Assembly (NCBI GenBank): GCA_038227045.1
Contig: JBBRQD010000059.1
Location: 1-33,820 of the forward strand
Length of the DNA stretch: 33,820 nucleotides
Direction of reading: 5' to 3'
Origin: JANXLS01 sp038227045
GTDB lineage: Bacteria > Planctomycetota > SZUA-567 > H5-PLA8
Below are positions 7,541-14,459 of the stretch, piece by piece. Numbering within the stretch: the first letter of the stretch is position 1; each line of letters begins with the position of its first letter. Both the position numbers and the translations under genes were made by a program. The notes beneath the pieces are model-generated. The model was not told the origin of the DNA and ran no database searches. It was given only the letters and a program-made list of their open reading frames with translations.

Positions 7541-7565
7541 AAAAAAGCGCGTCTCACGCGCTTTT
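7541..7565 (-). terminator. Rho-independent terminator of the response regulator gene
   Basis: Perfect 9-bp inverted repeat AAAAGCGCG (7543-7551) and CGCGCTTTT (7557-7565) with a 5-nt loop. Read on the minus strand it ends in a run of six T. It lies 40 nt after the response regulator stop codon. The A/T-rich arms could also terminate weakly in the other direction. Confidence 0.85.
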
Positions 7566-7604
7566 CGTAACTCAGTATTCAGGACTTCGTCCATACATTC
7601 GTCT

Positions 7605-7991
7605 TTAAAATGCGAAATTTCGCTCCGAGCGGGCGCGCGCCTTTTGCACCCAGCCAAGCAGTGTCGAGAGCTCGATTGGCTTGTTCACATACTCGTCATA
7701 GCCGCACTCTTCGCACAGCACGCGCTGCAATTTGCTGCCGAAACCGGTGAGCGCGACGAGATAGGGGCGTGTCGACAGTTCGTTGCTCAGCAGTTGATAG
7801 GAGAATTGCCAGGCGCGCATGTTGCCCAACAGGCCGTCGCATATAATTAAATGGGGGGACCATTCGCGGGAAACACTGAGCCCTTCCGAACCCGAGCCGA
7901 CTCCGCGCGCTTCGCAGCCATAAATATTCAGTGTGTTCACGAGGGTGTCGATGTGTTCTTGATAATCGTCGATTACAAGCACTCTAATCAC
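7605..7991 (-). CDS. Single-domain response regulator (receiver only)
   Basis: A 128-aa CheY-like receiver domain with no output domain. Acidic pocket Asp8-Asp9, phosphoacceptor Asp52 (LIICDGLLGNM), switch Thr82 (VALTGFG) and Lys104 (VNKPIE) are all present, so it should be phosphorylated by a histidine kinase or act in a phosphorelay. The GTG at 7991 is chosen because GGAGG lies 7 nt upstream; an in-frame TTG 24 nt earlier would place that site inside the gene. No kinase gene is in the window. The divergent AT-rich region 8016-8242 should hold its promoter. The partner and output are unknown. Confidence 0.93.
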   Translation of the reverse strand: MIRVLVIDDYQEHIDTLVNTLNIYGCEARGVGSGSEGLSVSREWSPHLIICDGLLGNMRAWQFSYQLLSNELSTRPYLVALTGFGSKLQRVLCEECGYDEYVNKPIELSTLLGWVQKARARSERNFAF

Positions 7992-8242
7992 AGTAACGCC
8001 TCCATAATATCTCAAAACTTTTTCAAATTATCCCTGCCCTTATACGTCCCTCATCATAACACAATTGTATTATATGCAAATCGTGTGCGATTTCACTAAA
8101 GAAATTGACGAAATATGTCGAAAGTCATGGCGAATCGTTTGCGTAGGTTTTTTTCAGGTATGGCGCAGGCTTTTTAAATCGCCATTTTCATTTCGTTCGA
8201 AATGCAGTATGAAAAAGGGCGGGCGAAAAGCCGGAGGCTGCC

Positions 8243-8455
8243 GTGAAGACGAAGAACAAAAACAGCCTGGAGTTCCGTTTAAAGATTCTGCTGCGGCGCG
8301 AAAGCCTCGTTTGGCTGACGCGGCGCGACGAAGCAAGCGTGAATTTCGGATGGATTCTGAATTGCAAACCGCGGACAGTGTTGTTCAAAGACAAGTCGCA
8401 GCAACGTCCGATGGTTATTTCGATCGACGAAATCAAAGCCTGCGGGATTGTTTGA
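8243..8455 (+). CDS. Small basic hypothetical protein (70 aa)
   Basis: A 70-aa reading frame opening with GTG, with GGAGG about 6 nt upstream. The product is basic at its N-terminus (MKTKNKNSLEFRLKILLRRE) and ends in a predicted strand-helix segment (RPMVISIDEIKACGIV). There is no signal peptide or membrane helix. A longer overlapping frame (8065-8472) has no ribosome binding site and low-complexity composition, so this one is preferred. I do not recognise a family. It sits alone between the response regulator (divergent) and the epimerase (convergent). Confidence 0.6.
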   Translation: MKTKNKNSLEFRLKILLRRESLVWLTRRDEASVNFGWILNCKPRTVLFKDKSQQRPMVISIDEIKACGIV

Positions 8456-8509
8456 CCCGCCAGTGGTTTTGACGCAGAATTCAGAGAGGCGCTTAGGTGA
8501 CAGACCGGA

Positions 8510-9466
8510 TCACGTTTGCGCGTTGAACCAGTCGCACAAACGCGCGACTCCGTCGCAAAGTTCGACCTGCGGCTTCCAGTTTAAAATGCGTTCGGCGCTG
8601 GCAATGTCCGCAACGATCGCATGAAGTTCTCCAGCCACCGCCGGCTTAAAAACCAGCAGTCCCTTTTTATTCAAACCCCGTTCAATAAGCCGCACCAAGT
8701 CGAGCAGCGGCGTGCCAGCACCCGATCCGATATTCAATGCGGTCGGAAAATCGTTCGTCCAAGGAGCGGCAATCGCGGCTTCGATCGCATTCAATACTTC
8801 GTCAATCTCAACGTAGTCGCGCACGCTCGATCCGTCGCCGAAGACGGTGAAATCTCTTTCCTCGCGGATCGCCGACGCGATCAAATGCGGCACGGAATCC
8901 GGCCGCAAATCCGGCCCGTAAACCGAAAACAAACGGAGATTGACCGTCTCCATTGTATGCAGCGCGCGCCATGCGTTCAGAATTGTTTCCGCCGCCAGTT
9001 TGCTTGCTCCATAAAAGGAGGCGGGCGTGCTGCCAATGTGGGCTTCGGTGTAAGGCAGGGGCGCGTCTTTGCCGTAGACCATGACTGAACTGGAATGGAC
9101 AATGCGGCGGCAACCCGCGCGGCGCGCGGTTTCGAGTACTTCGATCAAGGCCGCGCCATTGGCGTCCGCGTACATGCCAGGATTTTGAAATGACTCGCGC
9201 ACCGACGAGCGACCGGCTAGATGCACACAGGCCGTGGGCGAAAATTCGGCGAAAAGTGCCGCGAGTCCGCCGAAATCCGGGCACCGGACGAGACTCGCGT
9301 TTGGATGCGATTGAACAAGTTTTTCGAGGTGCGCTGCTCTTTTCATGCTGGGCGCGGATTGATTTTTCACCCGAACGACTCCGGAGACACAAACGTTTTT
9401 TCGAGCCAGACGTTCGAACAAATTCGATCCGATGAAGCCGGACGCGCCTGTGATGAGTATTCGCAT
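8510..9466 (-). CDS. NAD-dependent epimerase/dehydratase (extended SDR)
   Basis: A 318-aa extended short-chain dehydrogenase. The N-terminal NAD motif is TGASGFIG (6-13). The active site consists of the serine run 125-127 (VHSSSVMVYG) and Tyr152-x-x-x-Lys156 (FYGASK). SVYGPDLRPDSVP and FTVFGDGSSVRDYVEIDEV are typical of UDP-sugar 4-epimerases and dTDP-sugar dehydratases. It most likely interconverts or modifies a nucleotide-linked sugar for cell-surface polysaccharide synthesis. No glycosyltransferase is adjacent, so the exact substrate cannot be assigned. Transcription would come from the long gene-free region to its right (9467-10012). Confidence 0.93.
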   Translation of the reverse strand: MRILITGASGFIGSNLFERLARKNVCVSGVVRVKNQSAPSMKRAAHLEKLVQSHPNASLVRCPDFGGLAALFAEFSPTACVHLAGRSSVRESFQNPGMYADANGAALIEVLETARRAGCRRIVHSSSVMVYGKDAPLPYTEAHIGSTPASFYGASKLAAETILNAWRALHTMETVNLRLFSVYGPDLRPDSVPHLIASAIREERDFTVFGDGSSVRDYVEIDEVLNAIEAAIAAPWTNDFPTALNIGSGAGTPLLDLVRLIERGLNKKGLLVFKPAVAGELHAIVADIASAERILNWKPQVELCDGVARLCDWFNAQT

Positions 9467-10012
9467 TGCAACCTTTCTACAATACTGCGCTTTTTATGAA
9501 AATGTAGAATCTCCCACCGAACATGAATCGTCGATGACGTGCGAGCTTATCGCCATCTTCGCAATCCGCCGCTACCATTTTCCGAGAGTTTATTGCTCGT
9601 GCTTTTAAATCCGGCAGTGTCGGATTTACAAACACCCCGACGCAACTATCCGCCGGGATGAATCCGACCAATTTCCGATGAGAATTGTTGATTTTAATGT
9701 GGCACGACAAATGCCACATACGGTCGTGCGACTGATTTTGGTTGTTCGATTGTGTGGGAAAAAGATCTCTGTCCGCAATTGAGCACGTGACATTTTCTCA
9801 ATCTAAATATTGGGGATAAACCAATCGCATTCGACGGTCACAAAGATTCTGAAATAAGGCCGTTTGCATTCCGATTCTGATAGCGCACTGCAAAGTAATG
9901 TTCATTTTTGCCGGCAACATCGCACTGTTTTTGATTGACGCTTACGGATGCATTCCCGACCGTTTGCTTTTTTTCAGCATGGCGGGTCATGCACTTTTAG
10001 GAGAGAAATGTT
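9467..10012. other. 546-nt gene-free region with two hairpins
   Basis: No convincing gene is present on either strand; the short frames here lack ribosome binding sites and family-like composition. It is more AT-rich than the flanks and holds two perfect 8-bp inverted repeats with 7-nt loops: TAAATCCG/CGGATTTA (9606-9613/9621-9628) and ATGTGGCA/TGCCACAT (9697-9704/9712-9719). It separates the divergent epimerase gene and the 615-aa secreted-protein gene and should contain both promoters. The long leader upstream of 10013 could also hold regulatory RNA structure. Confidence 0.6.
9700..9715. promoter_or_regulatory. Candidate symmetric sigma-54 (-24/-12) element
   Basis: TGGCACGACAAATGCC places GG and GC exactly 12 positions apart, as in the sigma-54 consensus TGGCACG-N4-TTGCW; it lacks the first T of the -12 box and the final A/T. 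Because the site is the core of an 8-bp inverted repeat, the same spacing also reads on the minus strand. It is about 300 nt upstream of the gene at 10013 and about 235 nt upstream of the epimerase gene. It could instead be a dimeric repressor operator. Confidence 0.35.
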
Positions 10013-11860
10013 ATGCCAAAAAATTGTGCCTCTGCTTTAAACGCGGCGCTGATGGGTTTCGTCGCGGCGGCAATTGGATTCTCGTATGCGCTGGCGACGG
10101 GTTCAACGCCGAATGACGACATCGCTGTCGGAGACCGCGCCGCGGGCAGCAATCCGCGCCAGCCGTTGGCCTTCACCAATCCGTTTGTGAGCGGATCAAG
10201 CGACCGCGATCTGGGCGACGCGGCACTGGGCAGCACGATTACGCGTTACGTGCGCGCTCGCGGCGGCTTCCCACCTCATCGCTTCACGTCAGACCGCACC
10301 ACTCTGGGGCCGGACGGCCAGCCGTTGTTTATCGGTTCGATGACGTTGGGCGAAGCTGAAATCGCGCTACCGGCAAGCGCCAAATCCGGCAGTTCCACCG
10401 CAGCCGTGTTTCTCAACGGTCTTGTCAAAGGCCAGATCGGCGACAAGACAGGAACGATCACCGATGGCACGCCGCTGCGCTTCGACGTCACTGTCGCCGA
10501 CAGCCGGGGCACCAACCCGAACAAGGTCGACGAAGTCTTCCGCATCACGCTGGTCAGCGCCAACAGCCCTTTTAAGTTCGCGCAGACGTCGCTGAGCAGC
10601 GGCGTGGAGTTCCGGCGCTATTATGACAAAGTCGAAGTCATCAGTGGCCACGCGCCATATACGTTCACCGCCAGCAACATCACATTGACGAAGAATGGCG
10701 TGGCCACGCCGATCGCGAAGTTTGAGGACTTTGGTTTGTTCTTGAACGCCAAAACTGGCGTCCTGACCGGCCGGCCTCTGGACGACGGAACGGTCAGTTT
10801 CCTGGCCGACTGCACGGACAGCAGCGGCAGCCACGCCTTGTCGCGTGATTTGAGCGGAGTCGGACAAGTAATTACATTCAACGTCGCTCCGAACGCCCGC
10901 ATGGGCAGCGAATTGTTCACGACCAAGATGTCCATCAAAGGGGATACGACAAACCCCGGCAAGGACTCGATCAAGTACATGGGCATCCTGGATCTGGAAG
11001 GCCAGCAGTTGTCGGACTTGAATGGTCTCGGAGTCACGCTGACAATCGGCAATTACACATCGCCCACTGTCACGCTCGATCAGAGCGGCAAGGGATCGTC
11101 CAGCGGCGGCAGCGCGCCCGGCATGCACGTGGTTCTGACGCCATCCGGAATCATCAACCTCAGTATCCTCATGGAGTCGTTCGGTCAGGCGCAGTCGATC
11201 ATCAAGAATTCTGAATTGGCCAACACATTCAAAATTGAAGCGGTGACGCTGACGATCGGCGATACAACCATGGTTGCCAAACCGTTGTACCAGAATCCAG
11301 AACTGCTGCGCTTCATGGTCAAGGCAACGGGCAGTAAATTCGATCTCGAATACAAGTTCGGTCCCGGCAACCTGGGAGGCGGCTTCCTGATTACGTCCGT
11401 CGCCGGTAAAGACGACAAGCCGAGTTTGGTCGGCGATTCCTGGCTGGTCAAGTTCATCTCGCTCCCGCCGAACGCGAAAAAACTGTCCCAGCTTGGCACG
11501 GTCGCCGGCGCCACGGTGGGCATCGGCACCGATTTCACCAATTCCATCAACTGCCTGCTTACGGGCGACGTGGTGAAGTCTACCGAACATCGCGACAGAA
11601 GTCAGCCGGTGGTGCTAAAAGTCGGCTACAACGACAAGACTGGCCAAGGCGCGGTGCAGACCGGCATCCTGCCGTTCGTGTCCGCGTTGCCCAATCAGGC
11701 GACGAACATTCCTATCGCTCTCCATGCCAATAAGAAATCCCCGTTCCCGTTCATCATTACGTTTAACGATGCGACAGGAAAGGAAATTCTTGGGGGCGAA
11801 GGTTCACGCCGAATCAATCCCAAGGGCAACCAATGGGTTTCGAAAGACCTGGCGCACTAA
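10013..11860 (+). CDS. Large secreted protein of unknown function
   Basis: A 615-aa protein with an N-terminal export signal (ALMGFVAAAIGFSYALATG). The body is rich in Gly, Ser, Thr and predicted beta-strand. Around residues 215-275 a segment of the form APYTFTASN then FGLFLNAKTGVLTGRP and VSFLADCTDSSG resembles the He_PIG/cadherin-like Ig fold found in bacterial surface proteins. The remainder has repeated strand-turn units (LTIGNYTSPTVTLD, LTIGDTTMVAKPLY) suggesting tandem beta-sandwich domains. There is no LPXTG, PEP-CTERM or other sorting tag at the C-terminus. AGGAGAG lies 7 nt upstream of the ATG and a strong terminator follows, so it is monocistronic. The function is unknown; surface or extracellular matrix is plausible. 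Confidence 0.82.
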   Translation: MPKNCASALNAALMGFVAAAIGFSYALATGSTPNDDIAVGDRAAGSNPRQPLAFTNPFVSGSSDRDLGDAALGSTITRYVRARGGFPPHRFTSDRTTLGPDGQPLFIGSMTLGEAEIALPASAKSGSSTAAVFLNGLVKGQIGDKTGTITDGTPLRFDVTVADSRGTNPNKVDEVFRITLVSANSPFKFAQTSLSSGVEFRRYYDKVEVISGHAPYTFTASNITLTKNGVATPIAKFEDFGLFLNAKTGVLTGRPLDDGTVSFLADCTDSSGSHALSRDLSGVGQVITFNVAPNARMGSELFTTKMSIKGDTTNPGKDSIKYMGILDLEGQQLSDLNGLGVTLTIGNYTSPTVTLDQSGKGSSSGGSAPGMHVVLTPSGIINLSILMESFGQAQSIIKNSELANTFKIEAVTLTIGDTTMVAKPLYQNPELLRFMVKATGSKFDLEYKFGPGNLGGGFLITSVAGKDDKPSLVGDSWLVKFISLPPNAKKLSQLGTVAGATVGIGTDFTNSINCLLTGDVVKSTEHRDRSQPVVLKVGYNDKTGQGAVQTGILPFVSALPNQATNIPIALHANKKSPFPFIITFNDATGKEILGGEGSRRINPKGNQWVSKDLAH

Positions 11861-11902
11861 AGTACGCAACAGGCATTGCGCCTGAAAAACAACGGATCAG
11901 CG

Positions 11903-11938
11903 GGGCGGCGAACGCGAGTTCGCCGCCCTTTCATTTTT
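11903..11938 (+). terminator. Strong rho-independent terminator
   Basis: Perfect 11-bp stem GGGCGGCGAAC (11903-11913) and GTTCGCCGCCC (11918-11928) closed by a GCGA tetraloop and followed by TTTCATTTTT. It lies 43 nt after the stop codon of the secreted 615-aa protein. Confidence 0.95.
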
Positions 11939-12087
11939 ATGCATCCTTCTCTTAACCAATACGCTTTCGGTGTTTCGAGATTTTGTTGCTCGCTTCCCAA
12001 TGACCCCAATTGCCGATACACTATTTGCACTCAATTGGCCCCGTTTTTGATTCGGGAATACAGATTGAATATCTTTGGGAGGATTGC

Positions 12088-13101
12088 ATGGCCGAGCACA
12101 AGATCACGGAGTTGATGGGTGATGGAATTTCACCTGAACTGTCAAAATCCGTTCACAGCGTGATAGAAGCGCTGCCCGTCAAGCTTGAAATTGAACAGAT
12201 CGATTTGACGCTCGAAAACCGGCGCAAAGATAAAAAGATCTACGATACCGCCCTGGCCAGCATGACCCGGACCGACGCGACATTGAAGTACCCGACCGCC
12301 ACCGAAACTGAAAGCCCGAACAAGATCATCCGCGAGCGCTGCAAATTCTCGGTCATTCATAGGCCCTGCGTCACCATTCCCGGCGTGCCCACCAATTTCA
12401 AAAAGCCGATCGACATCGACATTGTTCGCGTCGCGACCGGCGGCACGTATGACGACGCCGGACGCCGCATAGGCCTGCACTCGGCGGTCTCGGTGCGCGT
12501 GATCGAAAAATTGCCCTGCCGCCAAGCCGCTCAGTTCGCCTTTCAGCTCGCCGGCAAGCGCGGGCGCACCGTCACGAGTTCGTCGAAGTATACGATCCAG
12601 CAGGCGACCGACGGGCTTTTCGAAGAAGCAGTCTCCGAAGTCGCGCGCGGCTATTCGTTCATCAAGCACAAACGAGTGCTCTTTGACGCGCTATTGGCGG
12701 AACTCATCATGCATCCCGAATCCGTGCAGATCGTCGTCTGCCCGAACGAATACGGCGATTTCCTGAGCGATTCGGCGGCTGGCCTGGTGGGCAGTCTGGG
12801 CTTGGCGGACAGTGCGAGCTATTCGTATCGCGATGACGGCAGCATTCAGATGGCCATGTTCGATCCGGCCGGCGGCACCGCGCCCGACATTGCCGGCAAG
12901 GATTTCGCCAACCCTACTGCGGCGCTCTTCGCACTGTGTTCGATGCTGATTTTTTTAAGCGAAGTGGTTACCGGCGAGAGACTCAAGAGTGCGATTCTCG
13001 ATTGCATCGGTGAGGGTAAATCGACGAAGGACCTCGGCGGACCTCTGGGCACCGCGGCGTTTACGCAAGCCGTGATCGAGAAATTCCAGACAAATAAATA
13101 G
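12088..13101 (+). CDS. Isocitrate/isopropylmalate dehydrogenase family protein
   Basis: A 337-aa beta-decarboxylating dehydrogenase. The family pattern is clear: SPNKIIRERCKF and HRPCVTIPGV in place of the substrate loop, VRVATGGTY, Lys167 (TSSSKYTI), and metal-binding aspartates 200 (LFDALLAEL), 224 and 228 (EYGDFLSDSAAGLVGSLGLA). The NAD-binding segment reads FDPAGGTAPDIAGKDFANP, where most relatives have VHGSAPDIAGK, so the usual His is Gly262. It should oxidise and decarboxylate a 2-hydroxy tricarboxylate-like acid with NAD(P), but the substitution makes substrate and cofactor uncertain. GGAGG lies 5 nt before the ATG; an earlier in-frame start at 12010 is unsupported. No leu or TCA genes are nearby. 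Confidence 0.88.
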   Translation: MAEHKITELMGDGISPELSKSVHSVIEALPVKLEIEQIDLTLENRRKDKKIYDTALASMTRTDATLKYPTATETESPNKIIRERCKFSVIHRPCVTIPGVPTNFKKPIDIDIVRVATGGTYDDAGRRIGLHSAVSVRVIEKLPCRQAAQFAFQLAGKRGRTVTSSSKYTIQQATDGLFEEAVSEVARGYSFIKHKRVLFDALLAELIMHPESVQIVVCPNEYGDFLSDSAAGLVGSLGLADSASYSYRDDGSIQMAMFDPAGGTAPDIAGKDFANPTAALFALCSMLIFLSEVVTGERLKSAILDCIGEGKSTKDLGGPLGTAAFTQAVIEKFQTNK

Positions 13102-13108
13102 AGTCGCC

Positions 13109-13136
13109 AGAGCCGCTCCCTTACAGTCGCGGCTCT
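13109..13136. terminator. Hairpin between convergent genes (probable terminator)
   Basis: An 8-bp perfect inverted repeat AGAGCCGC (13109-13116) and GCGGCTCT (13129-13136) with a 12-nt loop, directly after the dehydrogenase stop and before the end of the convergent 133-aa gene. The T-run is short (TTGT), so termination is probable but not certain. Confidence 0.6.
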
Positions 13137-13149
13137 TTGTCGCCGTTTC

Positions 13150-13551
13150 TTATTTTTTCGGCGCGGGCTGCGATTTGCGGAATTTTTCCAGAAGTTCCGG
13201 CTTCGGCGTGCTCGACCCGTCGCCGGGTTTTGTTCCGAGCTTCAATTCTTCCAGATTCGTGGCACCGTCGCCATCCGAGTCCATCGGTTCGAGCGACTTC
13301 ACGACGGCGTCCAAATTGTCTTTGCCGAGAGTCCCCAGCGCTTTTTGATAATCCTTGCCGAACGAACCGAGATTTTTTTTGCCGGGCTTGTCCTTGCCGG
13401 TGACCTCGTGGCAATAGTCGCATTTGACGGTGGCGCCCAACCCATAGGTGCTTTTGAGATGTTCAAGGAATCTGGGCTTCGCCGATGCCGGCGCGCTCAA
13501 CACAAGAACAGCGGCCAATGGAAAAACAAAAATCGGAATGGCGTGGCGCAT
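13150..13551 (-). CDS. Secreted CxxCH protein with calcium-loop motif (paralogue 1)
   Basis: A 133-aa protein with a signal peptide (FVFPLAAVLVLSAPASA). The mature part has a single c-type haem motif CDYCH near residue 44, a following NLGSFGKDYQKAL segment, and near residue 91 an Asp-rich loop DSDGDGATNLEELKLG resembling EF-hand or thrombospondin type-3 calcium-binding loops. It would be a small periplasmic monohaem protein or a structural calcium-binding protein. The tail is Pro/Lys-rich. AGGAA lies 8 nt upstream of the ATG. The neighbouring gene (13727-14152) has the same three-part layout, so the pair arose by duplication. Its electron partner is unknown, and no cytochrome maturation or oxidase genes are in the window. 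Confidence 0.85.
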   Translation of the reverse strand: MRHAIPIFVFPLAAVLVLSAPASAKPRFLEHLKSTYGLGATVKCDYCHEVTGKDKPGKKNLGSFGKDYQKALGTLGKDNLDAVVKSLEPMDSDGDGATNLEELKLGTKPGDGSSTPKPELLEKFRKSQPAPKK

Positions 13552-13645
13552 CTGAGTTATTCCTTAAAAATCATTTCTCGAACATACTGCCTTTGACGCG
13601 TTGATTCAATACATTGCTGCGTGATGTATTTGTCATCCAGACAGC

Positions 13646-13702
13646 AAAGTGCGGACTTTACAGTCCGCACTTTTTTGAGGGCGGCGGCATAGCTGCCGCC
13701 GC
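13646..13702. repeat. Tandem perfect hairpins between paralogous genes
   Basis: Two consecutive perfect stem-loops. The first is AAAGTGCGGACT (13646-13657) and AGTCCGCACTTT (13662-13673) with a 4-nt loop, followed on the plus strand by TTT. The second is GCGGCGGCA (13681-13689) and TGCCGCCGC (13694-13702) with a TAGC loop. They lie between the two minus-strand CxxCH genes. No T-run follows on the minus strand and no plus-strand gene ends here, so they look like an interspersed palindromic element or an mRNA-stabilising structure rather than a simple terminator. Confidence 0.85.
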
Positions 13703-13726
13703 ACGATTCAGGACATTGTGGCTTTT

Positions 13727-14152
13727 TTACTTTTTCGGGATACCCGGAGCGATGCCTTTCTCCAATTTGTCCTTGTTGCTCGTGCCGTCGCCGTTGCTGT
13801 CTTTTTCGAGAACCGCGGCGAACGCCTTTTCGAACAGCGCCAATTCCTCTTCGGTGAATTTGTGATCGTCACCGTCTTTCTGGTTGATCACCGTCTTCAT
13901 GTTCGCATCTTTCTGAACATCCTTGCCGAAGATGTTCAGGTTGTCCTTGCCTGCCTCTTCCTTCTTGTCCTTGTCGTAGGAATGGCACAAATGGCAGTTT
14001 GCCAGTTTCTTTTCGACCAAGTCAGGACGAATCTTCTTGATCCGGACCAAGAATGCCTTCTGTGCGAAGATCGGTTGTGCCATCAATGCGACGACCGTGA
14101 CCGCGCCCAACAGTGCGGCAATGCGCGTGGCGAATGTGTTGCTGTTCTTCAT
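13727..14152 (-). CDS. Secreted CxxCH protein with calcium-loop motif (paralogue 2)
   Basis: A 141-aa protein with a signal peptide (IAALLGAVTVVALMAQPIFA), one haem motif CHLCH near residue 53, a NLNIFGKDVQKDA segment, an acidic helix pair (KFTEEELALFEKAFAAV) and a calcium-type loop DSNGDGTSNKDKLEKG near residue 117. The layout matches the 133-aa protein encoded downstream, confirming a tandem paralogue pair. There is no obvious distal Met haem ligand, so the haem could be His-only or five-coordinate, or the Cys pair could bind something else. GGGGAGAG upstream of the ATG is the ribosome binding site. Both are probably periplasmic. The function is unknown. Confidence 0.85.
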   Translation of the reverse strand: MKNSNTFATRIAALLGAVTVVALMAQPIFAQKAFLVRIKKIRPDLVEKKLANCHLCHSYDKDKKEEAGKDNLNIFGKDVQKDANMKTVINQKDGDDHKFTEEELALFEKAFAAVLEKDSNGDGTSNKDKLEKGIAPGIPKK

Positions 14153-14459
14153 CGCTCTCCCCTTCTCCCTGTAAAAAATGAAATGAATCCCGTAACTGCT
14201 CCGTGAAATCGGTGTTTACTTTTACACCAAACTCGCCGGAGAAAAAGCGACGCTTTTATTTTGCGTCTAATTCCCGACGATGCCCGGCGTAATTTATTCA
14301 TCATTTTGTCGCGCGCAGTTGAGTTGGACATTTGAATCGAATGATTCAGAATGGGAAAGCGGTTGGGGTCTCTGGCCCCAACAAGGATTCGAATATGGCC
14401 ACGATTTGTTTGGGCGAGACTCCCAAACCACTTTCTTTGTGATTGTTTCGAGATTTAGC

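Noticed and set aside
8065..8472. 135-aa plus-strand frame overlapping the 70-aa gene
   Set aside because: No ribosome binding site, and its middle resembles a shifted reading of the better-supported frame.
9477..9719. 80-aa minus-strand frame upstream of the epimerase gene
   Set aside because: No ribosome binding site, odd composition, and it runs across both hairpins.
10367..11590. 407-aa minus-strand open frame inside the secreted 615-aa gene
   Set aside because: Composition is typical of a reverse-strand shadow; the plus frame has ribosome binding site, signal peptide and terminator.
14280..14459. 60-codon N-terminal extension of the glycoside-hydrolase gene
   Set aside because: It would bury the signal peptide behind a non-hydrophobic sequence; the ATG at 14460 gives a normal exported protein.
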